From positions 1 to 28,859 of the forward strand of contig CADAJJ010000049.1 of NCBI GenBank assembly GCA_902788205.1: a DNA stretch of 28,859 nt, in the 5' to 3' direction. This DNA comes from RUG023 sp900315435 (GTDB lineage Bacteria > Spirochaetota > Spirochaetia > Sphaerochaetales > Sphaerochaetaceae). A program made the translations under genes and the position numbers. The notes beneath the pieces were generated by a model. It ran no database searches, was not told the origin of the DNA, and saw nothing but the letters and a program-made list of their open reading frames with translations. This document shows, piece after piece, positions 14,391-23,102 of this stretch; position 1 is the first letter of the stretch; each line of letters starts with the position of its first letter.

Positions 14391-15347
14391 ATGGAAATCA
14401 GGAATGTCGCCATTATCGGTGTCGGTGCGGTCGGTTGCCTTTTCGGGGCAAGCATCAATGACGCGCTCGGGAAGGATCACGTACAGGTCGTCGCTTCAGG
14501 TTCCCGGCTTGCACGTTACCGTTCACAGGGTATGTTCCTCAACGGGAAACTTGTGGACTTCGACTATGTCGAGCCGGAACATCTCCGGGTCGCGGACTTG
14601 GTCATCCTCGCCACCAAGAACCTCCAGCTCGAAGAGGCGAAAGAACAGATCGCCAAGGCAGTCGGTCCTGATACGGCAATCCTCAGCCTGCTCAACGGTA
14701 CCGACAGCGAGGAGATCCTCGCTAGACGGTACGGGGCGGAGCATGTGCTCTATGCCTTTGCTGTCGGCATGAGCTCCGAGCACAGTGGCAACCATATCGA
14801 TTTCACCAGCGCAGGACAGATCGTGTTCGGAGAAAAGGACAACTCGAAGAGCCCGCGCGTGCTCGCCATCGAGGACCTGTTCGGACGTAGCGGCATCGCT
14901 TACACCGTGCCTGCCGATATCCGCCAGGCCCAATGGAAGAAATTCATGCTGAACACCGCTTTCAACACCCTCAGTGCCATCACCTGGTCGGGCTACGGGG
15001 ATTTCACGCAACCCGCCCTCCTGCAACTGGTACGGGACGTCTCAAGCGAGGTGATTGCCGTCGCCAAAGCCGAGGGGGTGGAACTGACAGAGGCGATGTG
15101 CGAGGAAAACATCAAAACCATCGGCTCTCTGGACCGGAACGGCATGACCAGCATGTTCCAGGACATGGTCGCCGGCAGGAAAACGGAGAACGAATATTTC
15201 ACCGGAACCGTCGTCCGACTTGGGGAAAAGCATCGGATCCCGACGCCCGTGTGCCGGGTGTTGCATCTGGTGGCACAGGCCTGCGAGGGTTCCCGTTCCC
15301 GTGCCGTCAGGGAAAAAATCGTGCGCGATTCCGAAACCAAGCGGTAA
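14391..15347 (+). CDS. panE: 2-dehydropantoate 2-reductase (ketopantoate reductase)
   Basis: This 318-residue NADPH-dependent reductase is of normal length for the family. It converts ketopantoate to pantoate in coenzyme A synthesis, although many homologues act on other 2-oxo acids. The N-terminal Rossmann motif is NVAIIGVGAVGCLFGAS (GxGxxG). KKFMLNTAFNTLSAIT holds the conserved lysine and asparagines, and a later helix (VIAVAKAEGVEL) and TSMFQDMVAGRKTENEYF complete the C-terminal helical domain. I chose ATG 14391 because the homology begins there. Upstream in-frame sequence belongs to the out-of-frame region of the preceding gene. The ribosome binding site is poor (ACGGGT), so translation may be weak or coupled. 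It ends four bases from the convergent RNase D gene, with no terminator seen. Confidence 0.85.
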   Translation: MEIRNVAIIGVGAVGCLFGASINDALGKDHVQVVASGSRLARYRSQGMFLNGKLVDFDYVEPEHLRVADLVILATKNLQLEEAKEQIAKAVGPDTAILSLLNGTDSEEILARRYGAEHVLYAFAVGMSSEHSGNHIDFTSAGQIVFGEKDNSKSPRVLAIEDLFGRSGIAYTVPADIRQAQWKKFMLNTAFNTLSAITWSGYGDFTQPALLQLVRDVSSEVIAVAKAEGVELTEAMCEENIKTIGSLDRNGMTSMFQDMVAGRKTENEYFTGTVVRLGEKHRIPTPVCRVLHLVAQACEGSRSRAVREKIVRDSETKR

Positions 15348-15351
15348 GAAG

Positions 15352-16203
15352 TCAGCGACCTTTCCTTGCCTCAGAAAGTTGATGCTTCAATGACGCAAGC
15401 ACCTCGGGGTCGCGCGTCACCTTTGTATACGCTTGGGAATCCCGTACCGATTTCTTGACGAGGTCGGTCAAAACCCGTTTGTCCAGGATCCTCGAAGCTG
15501 GGATATTGCGCCTGCGTGCGACCTCATCACGGGCGATAAAAAGATATTTCGCATAGTGTTGCTCGACCGGGCTCATGAATCGGTAGCCAGGAAGCTTCGT
15601 CCACCCCGGCTGTTCAGGATGCTTGGCCTCGGCACAGGCCTTCATCTGGTTCTCCACCTGTCTGGAGAGATGCTTTTCGGACACCTGTTCCCACAGTATT
15701 TCCTTCAGCGCCAAGAGCTGCGCCACATCACCCAGCGCGTACTGCACCTGATGCTCGTCCAGCGGACGGCGCATCCAGTTGGTCATCTGGTTTTTCTTCT
15801 TGTTCTCCAACACATGCTCCAGCCCGTACATGTCCATCAGCCCGCTCAGATTGCCTGTGTAGCCAAGGGCCAGGGCCGGCACCCGCACATCCCAGACACA
15901 TGCCAGCTGGATGCCATAGACCTTGCGGACCAAGGCGGCATCGCTCTCGCAGGAGAACATCACCTTCTCCAGCTCCCCGTCGGTGAAGAACGGCCCGAGC
16001 GCCTCCTTGGAGACTTTGAAAGGGTCGACCAGAAAGAAAGCCTTTCCATCAAACAACTGGATCAGACAGAGATGTTCTCCATAGACATGCAGGTTGAACT
16101 CACCCTCGAAATCCATGGCAACAGAGGAAACTCCCCCCTGCTTCCATGCCTGATATTGGTCTGTGAACGCCTTATCACTGGCGAGCAAGGTATAACGATA
16201 CAT
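15352..16203 (-). CDS. rnd: Ribonuclease D-type 3'-5' exonuclease
   Basis: This 283-residue protein trims 3' ends of structured RNA such as tRNA precursors. The DEDD exonuclease domain occupies about 1-190: Asp/Glu pair in VAMDFEGEF, third acid in SCESDAALV, and the final Tyr...Asp in QVQYALGDVAQLL (DEDDy type). A C-terminal HRDC-like helical domain covers about 200-275. It is somewhat shorter than the 375-residue E. coli enzyme because it has one HRDC domain. The gene is convergent with panE and divergent from rhaM. The ATG at 16203 begins MYRYTLLASDKAF. Confidence 0.87.
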   Translation of the reverse strand: MYRYTLLASDKAFTDQYQAWKQGGVSSVAMDFEGEFNLHVYGEHLCLIQLFDGKAFFLVDPFKVSKEALGPFFTDGELEKVMFSCESDAALVRKVYGIQLACVWDVRVPALALGYTGNLSGLMDMYGLEHVLENKKKNQMTNWMRRPLDEHQVQYALGDVAQLLALKEILWEQVSEKHLSRQVENQMKACAEAKHPEQPGWTKLPGYRFMSPVEQHYAKYLFIARDEVARRRNIPASRILDKRVLTDLVKKSVRDSQAYTKVTRDPEVLASLKHQLSEARKGR

Positions 16204-16301
16204 AACGCTTCGACTCTACCCGAAAGCGATAGGAAAGGTACAGACGCATTTCTCCATTCGAATGCATGGAATTTGCTATACTTGCCACAAGGAGTCAATG
16301 C

Positions 16302-16616
16302 ATGGACAAGCGTGAAGCGTTCAAGATGTATCTGAAGCCGGGCATGAAGGAAGAATATAAGAGACGTCATGCCAAAATCTGGCCCGAGGTGGTCAAGTTG
16401 CTCAAGGACAGTGGTGTCAGTGACTACGGCATTTACCTTGACGAGGAAACCAATACCCTCTTTGCCTTCCAGCACACCCAAGGAACGGGAAGCCAGGCCA
16501 CCGGAGCTGCCGAAGCGACCAAGCGATGGTGGCATTACATGAAGGACCTGATGGAGACCAATCCAGACGAGTCTCCCGTCTCGATTCCGCTGGAGGAGAT
16601 GTTCTACCTTCCCTGA
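16302..16616 (+). CDS. rhaM: L-rhamnose mutarotase
   Basis: This 104-residue protein has exactly the length of E. coli RhaM. It interconverts the alpha and beta anomers of L-rhamnose. Family features are FKMYLKPGMKEEYKRRHAKI, WPEVVKLLKDSGVSDYGIYL, and the C-terminal region ATKRWWHYMKDLM ending in EEMFYLP. These contain the conserved His, Tyr and Trp-Trp residues of the dimeric ferredoxin-like active site. ATG 16302 lies seven bases after AAGGAG. No other rhamnose gene is near, so it is an orphan that may serve a distant pathway or another 6-deoxysugar. Confidence 0.9.
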   Translation: MDKREAFKMYLKPGMKEEYKRRHAKIWPEVVKLLKDSGVSDYGIYLDEETNTLFAFQHTQGTGSQATGAAEATKRWWHYMKDLMETNPDESPVSIPLEEMFYLP

Positions 16617-16635
16617 ATCAGCAAGCACGAAAGAA

Positions 16636-16672
16636 ACTACCCCCACGGTTGCTTCCAACCCGTGAGGGTAGT
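16636..16672. terminator. Terminator hairpin between rhaM and uraA
   Basis: ACTACCC and GGGTAGT close an outer stem, and CACGG-TTG pairs with CAA-CCCGTG inside, around the loop CTTC. Two small bulges interrupt the stem. The hairpin lies 19 bases after the rhaM stop and 20 bases from the convergent uraA stop. There is no long T run on either side. It most likely serves both convergent genes. Confidence 0.65.
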
Positions 16673-16692
16673 CTGTGCCCAGGCGTATCAGC

Positions 16693-17979
16693 TTACTTGC
16701 CTTCCTTGGGAACAGGCAGGGCCAAGTTCAGGACGATGCCGACCAAGGTGGCCAGCGCGACGGAACCAAGGCTGAAGGTCAGGGACCCGCCGAGGGCGAA
16801 CTGCAGCATGCCGCCACCGATACCGATGGTGAGGATGACGCTGCTGATGGTCAGGTTCCTCTTGTCCTGATAGTCGACGCCGCTCTCGACCAGCGTGCGC
16901 AGGCCGCTGGAAGCGATGATACCGAAGAAGAGCATCGAGATGCCGCCAAGGACCGGGCTCGGGATGGTATGGATCAGGGCACCGAACTTCGGGAAGAAGG
17001 AGAGCAGGATCGCGAAGACCGCGGCGCCGCCGGTCACGTAGACGGAGTAGACGCCCGTGATGGCGAGCACGCCGATGTTCTCGCCATACGTGGTATTCGG
17101 AGGGCCACCCCAAAGCGCGGCCCACGCGGTGGCGAGACCGTCGCCGGACAGGGTCCTGTGCAGGCCCGGATCCTCGTAGAAGTTCTTGCCGACGACCTTG
17201 CTGACCGTCAGGGTGTCACCGAGGTGCTCGCAGATGGTGGCAAAGCTGACGATGACGAACGTCAGGATGGCGACCAGGTTGAACTTCGGCATATGCATGC
17301 GCGGCAACCCGAACCAAGCGGCATCCTTCACCCCCTGGAAATCAATCAGGTGGTAGGCGGGGAAGAAATTGCCCATGACCAAGGTGAAGATATAGCCGGC
17401 GGCCAGACCGAAGAGCACCGGAATGACGCTGATGAACCCCTTGCCGTAGATATTGACGATGACCGTGACTGCCAGAGTGACCATGGCGACCGAGAAGAGC
17501 ACCAGGGAGTAGCCCTGCGAAGCATCAGAATTCGGGTACATGGCCATGTTCAAGGCGGAGGGGGCCAGGCTCATGCCGATGACCACGATCACGCTGCCGA
17601 TGACGACTGGCGGCAAGGCCTTCCTCAACCATCCGGTTCCCGTCTTCTTGATGATGGCGGCGACCACCAGATAGGTGATGCCGCTAAAGACCGCACCGCC
17701 CATCGCATAGGGAAGTCCGTACGCGGAACTGATGGTGACCAAGGCGGGAATGAACGCAAAGGAAGAACCGAGGAACACCGGCACCTTCGCTCCTGTGCAC
17801 AGGATGTAGATCAACGTACCGGTACCTGCGGTGAACAGGGCGGTGTTGATATCCATTCCCGTGAGAATCGGAACCAGGATGGTCGCGCCAAACATGGCGA
17901 ACACATGCTGGATACTCAGCGGAATCCACTTCGAGAGAGGCGGTTTGTCCGCAGGACCGTACAGCATCTTCGTACTCAT
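16693..17979 (-). CDS. uraA: Uracil permease, NCS2 family
   Basis: This 428-residue protein fits the nucleobase:cation symporter-2 family with about 14 membrane segments; it takes up uracil with protons. N-terminal features are SIQHVFAMFGATILVPILTG and VFLGSSFAFIPAL. The substrate-site glutamates are in ATICEHLGD and in the loop GGPPNTTYGENIGVLAITGV. ATG 17979 is preceded by AAGGAG nine bases upstream. The 5' leader holds a nested inverted repeat (18021-18077) that could mediate attenuation. No pyrimidine biosynthetic gene is adjacent. Confidence 0.92.
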   Translation of the reverse strand: MSTKMLYGPADKPPLSKWIPLSIQHVFAMFGATILVPILTGMDINTALFTAGTGTLIYILCTGAKVPVFLGSSFAFIPALVTISSAYGLPYAMGGAVFSGITYLVVAAIIKKTGTGWLRKALPPVVIGSVIVVIGMSLAPSALNMAMYPNSDASQGYSLVLFSVAMVTLAVTVIVNIYGKGFISVIPVLFGLAAGYIFTLVMGNFFPAYHLIDFQGVKDAAWFGLPRMHMPKFNLVAILTFVIVSFATICEHLGDTLTVSKVVGKNFYEDPGLHRTLSGDGLATAWAALWGGPPNTTYGENIGVLAITGVYSVYVTGGAAVFAILLSFFPKFGALIHTIPSPVLGGISMLFFGIIASSGLRTLVESGVDYQDKRNLTISSVILTIGIGGGMLQFALGGSLTFSLGSVALATLVGIVLNLALPVPKEGK

Positions 17980-18020
17980 GATGAAGAGCTCCTTAAGGAA
18001 TGCAAAATATGACTTTTCTA

Positions 18021-18077
18021 GGGAAGTCCCTTTATTCTATCGAAAATCCCCCCGTCGTGGAAAGGGGGAGACTTCCC
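18021..18077 (-). promoter_or_regulatory. Structured leader of uraA, possible attenuator
   Basis: In the minus-strand RNA, GGGAAGTC (18077-18070) can pair with GACTTCCC (18028-18021). Inside that outer stem, CCCCC pairs with GGGGG around a 9-base loop, and the inner stem is followed by ATTTTC. Nested or competing stems before a pyrimidine permease are typical of attenuation, for example by PyrR or nucleotide-sensitive transcription. No recognised riboswitch or PyrR-site consensus was identified, so the regulator is unknown. It lies about 40-100 bases before the uraA start. Confidence 0.45.
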
Positions 18078-18175
18078 TCCTCTACGGACGTATCCAATAG
18101 GTTGAAGGGAAAATACAAGATTGCGGCATTACCGCTTCCGTTGCTTTTTCCCGGTTCTTGGTCTAGGGTTGAGGC

Positions 18176-20407
18176 ATGACAGAATTGTTACTTCCCGCCG
18201 GCAGCATGCAGGCCGGCCTTGCCGCGTTCGAAGGCGGCGCAGACGCCATTTATCTCGGATTCACCCGTTTCTCCGCCCGCAAGGAAGCGAAGAACTTCAC
18301 CTTCGATGAATTCAGACGGATCACCACCTACGCTCGCGAGCACCGGAAGCAGGTCATCATCGCCCTGAACACCCTGCTGAAGGATGATGATATCCAGGAC
18401 GCCTACGACCTGCTCAAGCAAGCTTCGTTCATCGGCTGCGACGGCATCATCATCCAGGATCTCGGACTTGCACGTCTCTGCCGACGGGACTTCCCCAACC
18501 TCGAGCTGCACGCCTCCACCCAACTCGCCGTCCACACGGCCGAAGGAGTGAGGGAAATGCAGAGTCTCGGCTTCAAGCAGGTGGTGCTCAGCCGGGAGCT
18601 GACCATCGAGGAAATCGGGCGTATCAGGAAATCCTGCCCGGACGTAAAGCTCGAAGTCTTCATCCACGGAGCCCTCTGCTATGGCTTCAGCGGCCTGTGC
18701 ATGGCCAGCGCAAAGCTTTGCGGACGAAGCGCCAACGGTGGAGCCTGCGCCCAAATCTGCCGCTCCTGGTTTGAAATCGAGAAGGATCCCCTGCGTCCCG
18801 CCGAGCTCAGTCCGAAACCGATCCAGAGAAAGGCCTGGTGGCTCAGCATGAGCGACCTTGATGGCACCAAGGCCGTGAAGCGTCTGCAGGATATGGGCAT
18901 CGACATGCTGAAAGTCGAGGGCCGCATGAAGGCACCTGCCTACACGCTCGCGGCCGCCAAGTACTATCGCGCGTTGCTTGACGGACAGGAAGATACCTCC
19001 CAATTGAAGAAGGATCTGGAAACCGTCTTCGCACGTCGCATGACCGGCGGCTGGCTGACCGATTACGGCCGTACCGAGCAGGATTTCACTCCCCGTACCG
19101 TCACGCTCGGTTCGACAAGCTACCCGCGCCACCGCGGCATCAAGATCGGCAAGGTGCAGGAGCTGACCCGCTATGGAGCGGTGGTGACGCTGACCGAGCC
19201 GGTCGCGCTCCGTGACGGCATCTCCTATTTCACGGCGGGCGACAAGGAGCCGGTCGGGGTCGTCCAGTTCGGATTGTCGACCATGCGCGACGCCTACCGG
19301 AAGTACATCCAGGAGGCAATCCCGTCCCAGACCGTCATCATCCAGATTCCAGAGGGACAGCCGGAGCCGAAAGTCGGACAAGAAGTCTACTGCATCAGCC
19401 GCCATGACCAGACCCTCCCGGTCATCGGCAAGGAACTCACGCCCGCCACGGCCGGACTGGAGACAATCCTGCATCTCGAACAGGACAAGCTCAGCGTCGA
19501 GACCCGTCTCGGCTTTCTCGGCAAGAAGGTCGTCAAGCGCTATCCGATCGCCGCCTCCCGGGCGCAGAAGTCAAGAGAGCTGCAGAAGGAGATGACCGAG
19601 CTGTTCAGCCAGAATGACAAGAGCTACTTCTCCCTGAAGTCCCTGACCATCGACAACCAGACCGGCCTCCAAGACGACAACCTCTTCTATCCGCTCTCGC
19701 AGATGAAGACAATGCGGAGGGACTGGTACAAGACCTTGGACATGCTCCTCGAGAAATACCTTGCCGAGCCGCTTGAGCGGAAGACGGGGACGATGGAGAC
19801 CAAGGAACTGCTCCCGTTGAGGAACCTGTTGAGCGACCGGAGCCAAGTGCCTTGGCTGGACGTGATGGAAATCGCCAAGGAGGAGGAACCTGAGAAACGG
19901 ATGTACATGGTTCTCTCCAGGTATTACCTTCCCCTTGCCCCGGTGATGTTCAAGGAAGCGGAATACTACCAGGCGCTGGATGGCATCGTACAGAAGCTGC
20001 AGAACAGCGGCAATCTGGACAAGGTCCGCTTCGGTCTGAACAACATCGCCCAGGTGCGGTGGGCGAAGCGGCACCCCGAATGCAAGGTCTTCTGCGACAT
20101 CTACCTGTACCTGGCGAACAGCTTCACCGCCGAGTCGATGCAGGAGGAATTGGGGGACAGTCTGGTTGGCGGTTACCTCTGGCTGGAGACCCAGTCCTTC
20201 ACCAAAGGCTACTGGCCCTTCATCCCGACACCCGTTCCGGCCTCGTTCAACATTCCCCTCTTCATCAGTCGTTCCTGCTTCCGGCATGACTCGCTGCTGC
20301 TCGAGTGCGAGAACTGCCCGCATCGTGGTTCCTGGTATCTGGAACAGATGGACCGCAGGCTGCACGTGATGGTGAAGGACTGCATCACCATCATCACCCA
20401 AGTCTGA
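18176..20407 (+). CDS. U32-family peptidase / RlhA-like rRNA hydroxylation protein
   Basis: This 743-residue protein begins with the U32 barrel (TELLLPAGSMQAGLAAFEGG, ADAIYLGF). The family signature follows at about 160-200: EVFIHGALCYGFSGLCMAS, then GRSANGGACAQICRSWF. Its cysteines (CYG, GLC, KLCG, GAC, QIC) are probable iron-sulfur or redox ligands. A linker and a C-terminal DUF3656-type region follow. In E. coli the large member RlhA (about 650 residues) is needed for 23S rRNA C2501 hydroxylation; this protein has the same layout and is likely RlhA-like rather than a true protease. A C-terminal cysteine pair occurs in LLECENCPHRGSWY. The start at 18176 has a modest GAGG just upstream. A strong terminator follows. 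Confidence 0.85.
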   Translation: MTELLLPAGSMQAGLAAFEGGADAIYLGFTRFSARKEAKNFTFDEFRRITTYAREHRKQVIIALNTLLKDDDIQDAYDLLKQASFIGCDGIIIQDLGLARLCRRDFPNLELHASTQLAVHTAEGVREMQSLGFKQVVLSRELTIEEIGRIRKSCPDVKLEVFIHGALCYGFSGLCMASAKLCGRSANGGACAQICRSWFEIEKDPLRPAELSPKPIQRKAWWLSMSDLDGTKAVKRLQDMGIDMLKVEGRMKAPAYTLAAAKYYRALLDGQEDTSQLKKDLETVFARRMTGGWLTDYGRTEQDFTPRTVTLGSTSYPRHRGIKIGKVQELTRYGAVVTLTEPVALRDGISYFTAGDKEPVGVVQFGLSTMRDAYRKYIQEAIPSQTVIIQIPEGQPEPKVGQEVYCISRHDQTLPVIGKELTPATAGLETILHLEQDKLSVETRLGFLGKKVVKRYPIAASRAQKSRELQKEMTELFSQNDKSYFSLKSLTIDNQTGLQDDNLFYPLSQMKTMRRDWYKTLDMLLEKYLAEPLERKTGTMETKELLPLRNLLSDRSQVPWLDVMEIAKEEEPEKRMYMVLSRYYLPLAPVMFKEAEYYQALDGIVQKLQNSGNLDKVRFGLNNIAQVRWAKRHPECKVFCDIYLYLANSFTAESMQEELGDSLVGGYLWLETQSFTKGYWPFIPTPVPASFNIPLFISRSCFRHDSLLLECENCPHRGSWYLEQMDRRLHVMVKDCITIITQV

Positions 20408-20413
20408 ACCAAC

Positions 20414-20460
20414 GGACAAGGGGGTCTGCCCGCAAAGGACAGACCCCCTCTTCTTTGTCC
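20414..20460. terminator. Strong bidirectional terminator
   Basis: GGGGGTCTG (20420-20428) pairs perfectly with CAGACCCCC (20440-20448). The flanks GGACAA and TTGTCC can extend the stem. A pyrimidine-rich TCTTCTTT follows on the plus strand. It lies between the convergent U32 gene and the last gene of the amino-sugar operon and probably serves both. Confidence 0.85.
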
Positions 20461-20479
20461 GTATTCCTTTCCCTCTGAT

Positions 20480-21244
20480 TCAGAAGTCCAGAATCTCCTT
20501 GCCACTCTCGTTGTCAAGGAACAGCCGGGCATCCGCGTGCAGGCGAAGAATCGAGCTCGGGCAACTCTCCGCTACCGGGCCAAGGACCGCCATGCGGGCG
20601 GCATGGGCCTTCGTCGCCGCGGGGACCGTGCAGACGATATGGTTGGCGGAGAAAAGCATGGGCACCGTCAGCGTCACCGCCTGGCTTGGCACATCCTCCA
20701 GCTTCTTGAAGCAACCGTCATGCACCTGCTGGTTCCGGCACACCTCGTCCAGTCCGACCACCTTCACCACTTTCGGATCCTTGAAGTCGGCCACCGCAGG
20801 ATCGTTGAAGGCGATATGGCCGTTCTCGCCGATTCCCATCAGGCAGATATCGATCGGGGCAGCCTTCAGGAGTCCGGCATAGTTCTCCAGGCTCCGCCCG
20901 ACATCTCCTTGCGGACGCAGATAGTGGATCTTCGCGAACGGGACCTTCTGGAAGATATGGGCGTCAAGGAAATTGCCGAATCCCTGTGGGGCGTCCTTGT
21001 CCAGCCCGATGTACTCGTCCATGTGGAAGGCCTCGATGCGGGACCAGTCGATCTTCTTGCTCGCGGCAAGGTAGGCGAGAATCTCATTCTGGCTTGGAGC
21101 GGCAGCGAAGATCATGCGGACCAAGCGGTCCTTGACCTGGTCCAGCGCCTGCAGGATCAAGCTCTCGGCAGCCTGGCCGGCCGCCCTTCCCATAGCCTCG
21201 CGGCTATCCAGAATCTCACACGTAAAACCAAGATGTCTTGCCAT
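20480..21244 (-). CDS. NagB-like glucosamine-6-phosphate deaminase/isomerase (copy 1)
   Basis: This 254-residue protein belongs to the glucosamine-6-phosphate isomerase/6-phosphogluconolactonase family. The core shows the active-site strand EAFHMDEYIGL and the catalytic loop LMGIGENGHIAFNDP, with the ring-opening histidine. TKAHAARMAVLGPV carries the later lysine region. The phosphate loop reads FAAAPSQNEIL in place of the usual ATGSTP, a variant that marks a distinct subfamily and may mean a different amino-sugar phosphate. The ATG at 21244 begins one base after the stop of the upstream NagB-like gene, so the two are translated in tandem. It is the last gene of the six-gene TRAP operon. Confidence 0.82.
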   Translation of the reverse strand: MARHLGFTCEILDSREAMGRAAGQAAESLILQALDQVKDRLVRMIFAAAPSQNEILAYLAASKKIDWSRIEAFHMDEYIGLDKDAPQGFGNFLDAHIFQKVPFAKIHYLRPQGDVGRSLENYAGLLKAAPIDICLMGIGENGHIAFNDPAVADFKDPKVVKVVGLDEVCRNQQVHDGCFKKLEDVPSQAVTLTVPMLFSANHIVCTVPAATKAHAARMAVLGPVAESCPSSILRLHADARLFLDNESGKEILDF

Positions 21245-21245
21245 G

Positions 21246-21986
21246 TCATCTCACCGGGAATGCTTTCGCACTTGAGTCATCATCGATGAAGAGATACCAC
21301 TCGGGGTGGCTCTTCAGGATTGTCGCGGGGACCAGATTGGTCACCGGCTTCTCCATTGTCATCTGGATCGCATCGGCCTTCACCGCGTGCGGCGCGGCCG
21401 TGACGATCACCTTGCAGCTCATGATCTGGGATACGGTCATGCTGACAGCCTGCTTGGGCACGTCATCCACCGTCTTGAACCACCCCTCATGCACCTGCTG
21501 CATGCGGCATTTCCGGTCCAAGTCGACCACGATATAGCTTGCTTTGGTCTGGAAGTCCGCAGGAGGGTCATTAAAGGCGACATGGCCGTTCTCGCCGATT
21601 CCGATGACCCCGACATCGATCGGCTTCTCGGTGATCCGCTTGGTCAGTTCGGCGATATGCCCACGCACATCACCTTCCCCGTTGACAAAAACCGCCTCTT
21701 TCGGGTGGACGATATCGACGAACCGCTCCTTCAGGTACTTGCGGAAGCTGGCGGCGTGCGTCTCGGGAAGATCCACATACTCGTCCAGGTGGAACATGGT
21801 CACCTTGCTCCAGTCGACATCCAGCTTGACCAACGCTTTCAGCGTCTCGAACTGGCTTGCGCCCGTGCTGAGCGCGATGCGGCAATATCCCTGCCGGGCG
21901 ATGGCCTTGTTGATCTCACAGGCGATCCGTCCGGCAGCCGCGACTCCCAACTCTTCGGGAGTATGGAACACGTTCACGGAAAACAT
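21246..21986 (-). CDS. NagB-like glucosamine-6-phosphate deaminase/isomerase (copy 2)
   Basis: This 246-residue protein belongs to the same family as the next gene, but diverged: TMFHLDEYVDL, VIGIGENGHVAFNDP, and phosphate loop ALSTGASQFETL. Deaminases of this family convert glucosamine-6-phosphate to fructose-6-phosphate and ammonia. Two adjacent diverged copies suggest either different substrates (for example glucosamine and another hexosamine phosphate) or a heteromeric enzyme. ATG 21986 lies seven bases after AAGGAGG; a longer form from 22076 overlaps the lacI-family gene and has no family match. The gap to that gene is 16 bases. Confidence 0.85.
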   Translation of the reverse strand: MFSVNVFHTPEELGVAAAGRIACEINKAIARQGYCRIALSTGASQFETLKALVKLDVDWSKVTMFHLDEYVDLPETHAASFRKYLKERFVDIVHPKEAVFVNGEGDVRGHIAELTKRITEKPIDVGVIGIGENGHVAFNDPPADFQTKASYIVVDLDRKCRMQQVHEGWFKTVDDVPKQAVSMTVSQIMSCKVIVTAAPHAVKADAIQMTMEKPVTNLVPATILKSHPEWYLFIDDDSSAKAFPVR

Positions 21987-22002
21987 CTGTTTCCCTCCTT
22001 GT

Positions 22003-23097
22003 TTACACTGATGACGAAACGTAGATGCCCGGTCCCATGCGGCCGACGTAGAACGGGAGGTTGCTCCTGAGCACAATCGAGACGGGGACCGAGAGCACTT
22101 TCGCTTTCGGCATTTCTTTTTTCAACAGGTACTCGAACAAGAGATGCATGCCCAAATACCCTCTCTGGAACGGATTCTTGTCGATGATGCCCGAGACCAG
22201 CCCCCGTTCCAGATTGGAGACATTTTCCGGGCAAAGTTCGGTGACCAGCACCTCGGTCTTCCGTTCGGGATGCCTGAGCGCCACGCGGGTGATCGCCTGG
22301 CAGTTCTTCTCCCGGACCGAGTAGAAGGCGACAGTCTCCGGATGGGCAAGCAACGCCTGTTCCAACCGCTGCTCCAGCAACGGCTCGTCGTACGGGTCGT
22401 CAACCACCAGCGTAGTGAATGGCAGGCGGTTCTTCTCGATGTAGGAGGAAAACCCCCGCACGTTCTCCTGGTGGGTCTTGCTGGTCGTATCCCCCATGGC
22501 GATGATGATCAACCCTGGATCGCACACCTTACACAGGTACTCCGCTCCCAAACGGCCAATCAGGTCGCTTCGCGGGGAAATGCAGCAAAGGCTGTCCAGT
22601 TGGGGAATCCGTTCGTCCACCAGGACGACGGGGATTCCCTTTGCAATCAGCTTTCCCAACCGGTACTCCAATTCAGATCCGGTATTGGCCGGGAGCACGA
22701 CGATGCCGTCATAAGGATGCGGGTCGTCATACAGCTTGTCCAGCACCTTGCACTCGGCTGCCGCGGCACCATGCCCATAGGGGACCACCAGGTCATCGCA
22801 GCTGCAGTTCAGGCCGGCGAACTCGTCGAAAGCCGTGTGCACTCCCTCCAGCATGCAGGCGTGGTATTCTCCCGCAGAACGTGCCGCCTCGCCGATATAC
22901 GCCACCCTGATGGGATTGCGTTTCAATGCGGAAGCCGCAAAGTTCACCTCATAGCCCATGGCCTTGACAGCCTCGAGGATTTTCGTCCTGGTCTCCTCGC
23001 TCAGGCCATCCTTGTTGTGGATGGCCCGATGGATGGAAATCAGGGAATATCCCGTCGCTTGCGCAATGTCTTTCAGGGTGATGTTGTTGGCAGCCAT
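22003..23097 (-). CDS. LacI-family transcriptional repressor of the amino-sugar operon
   Basis: This 364-residue protein has an N-terminal HTH (ITLKDIAQATGYSLISIHRA) with the hinge VNFAASALKRNPIRVAYIGE. A periplasmic-binding-protein-like effector domain follows, with VVLPANTGSELEYRLGKL and the sugar-site region GIPVVLVDERIPQL. ATG 23097 starts five bases after the dctM stop and has no good ribosome binding site, so translation is likely coupled to dctM. Being inside the operon implies autoregulation. The probable operator is the 20-bp palindrome at 26053-26072. The inducer is presumably an amino sugar or its phosphate. Confidence 0.88.
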   Translation of the reverse strand: MAANNITLKDIAQATGYSLISIHRAIHNKDGLSEETRTKILEAVKAMGYEVNFAASALKRNPIRVAYIGEAARSAGEYHACMLEGVHTAFDEFAGLNCSCDDLVVPYGHGAAAAECKVLDKLYDDPHPYDGIVVLPANTGSELEYRLGKLIAKGIPVVLVDERIPQLDSLCCISPRSDLIGRLGAEYLCKVCDPGLIIIAMGDTTSKTHQENVRGFSSYIEKNRLPFTTLVVDDPYDEPLLEQRLEQALLAHPETVAFYSVREKNCQAITRVALRHPERKTEVLVTELCPENVSNLERGLVSGIIDKNPFQRGYLGMHLLFEYLLKKEMPKAKVLSVPVSIVLRSNLPFYVGRMGPGIYVSSSV

Positions 23098-23102
23098 AGC
23101 AA

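Noticed and set aside
12939..15347. A single 802-residue fusion of an AlbA_2 regulator with PanE
   Set aside because: The linking segment has no homology in that frame, the regulator's winged helix is found in the +1 frame with its own stop, and PanE is complete from its own ATG at 14391.
16675..18012. Open frame of 445 codons on the plus strand opposite uraA
   Set aside because: It is very rich in Asp, Gly, Gln and His with no domain, as expected of the antisense of a membrane-protein gene.
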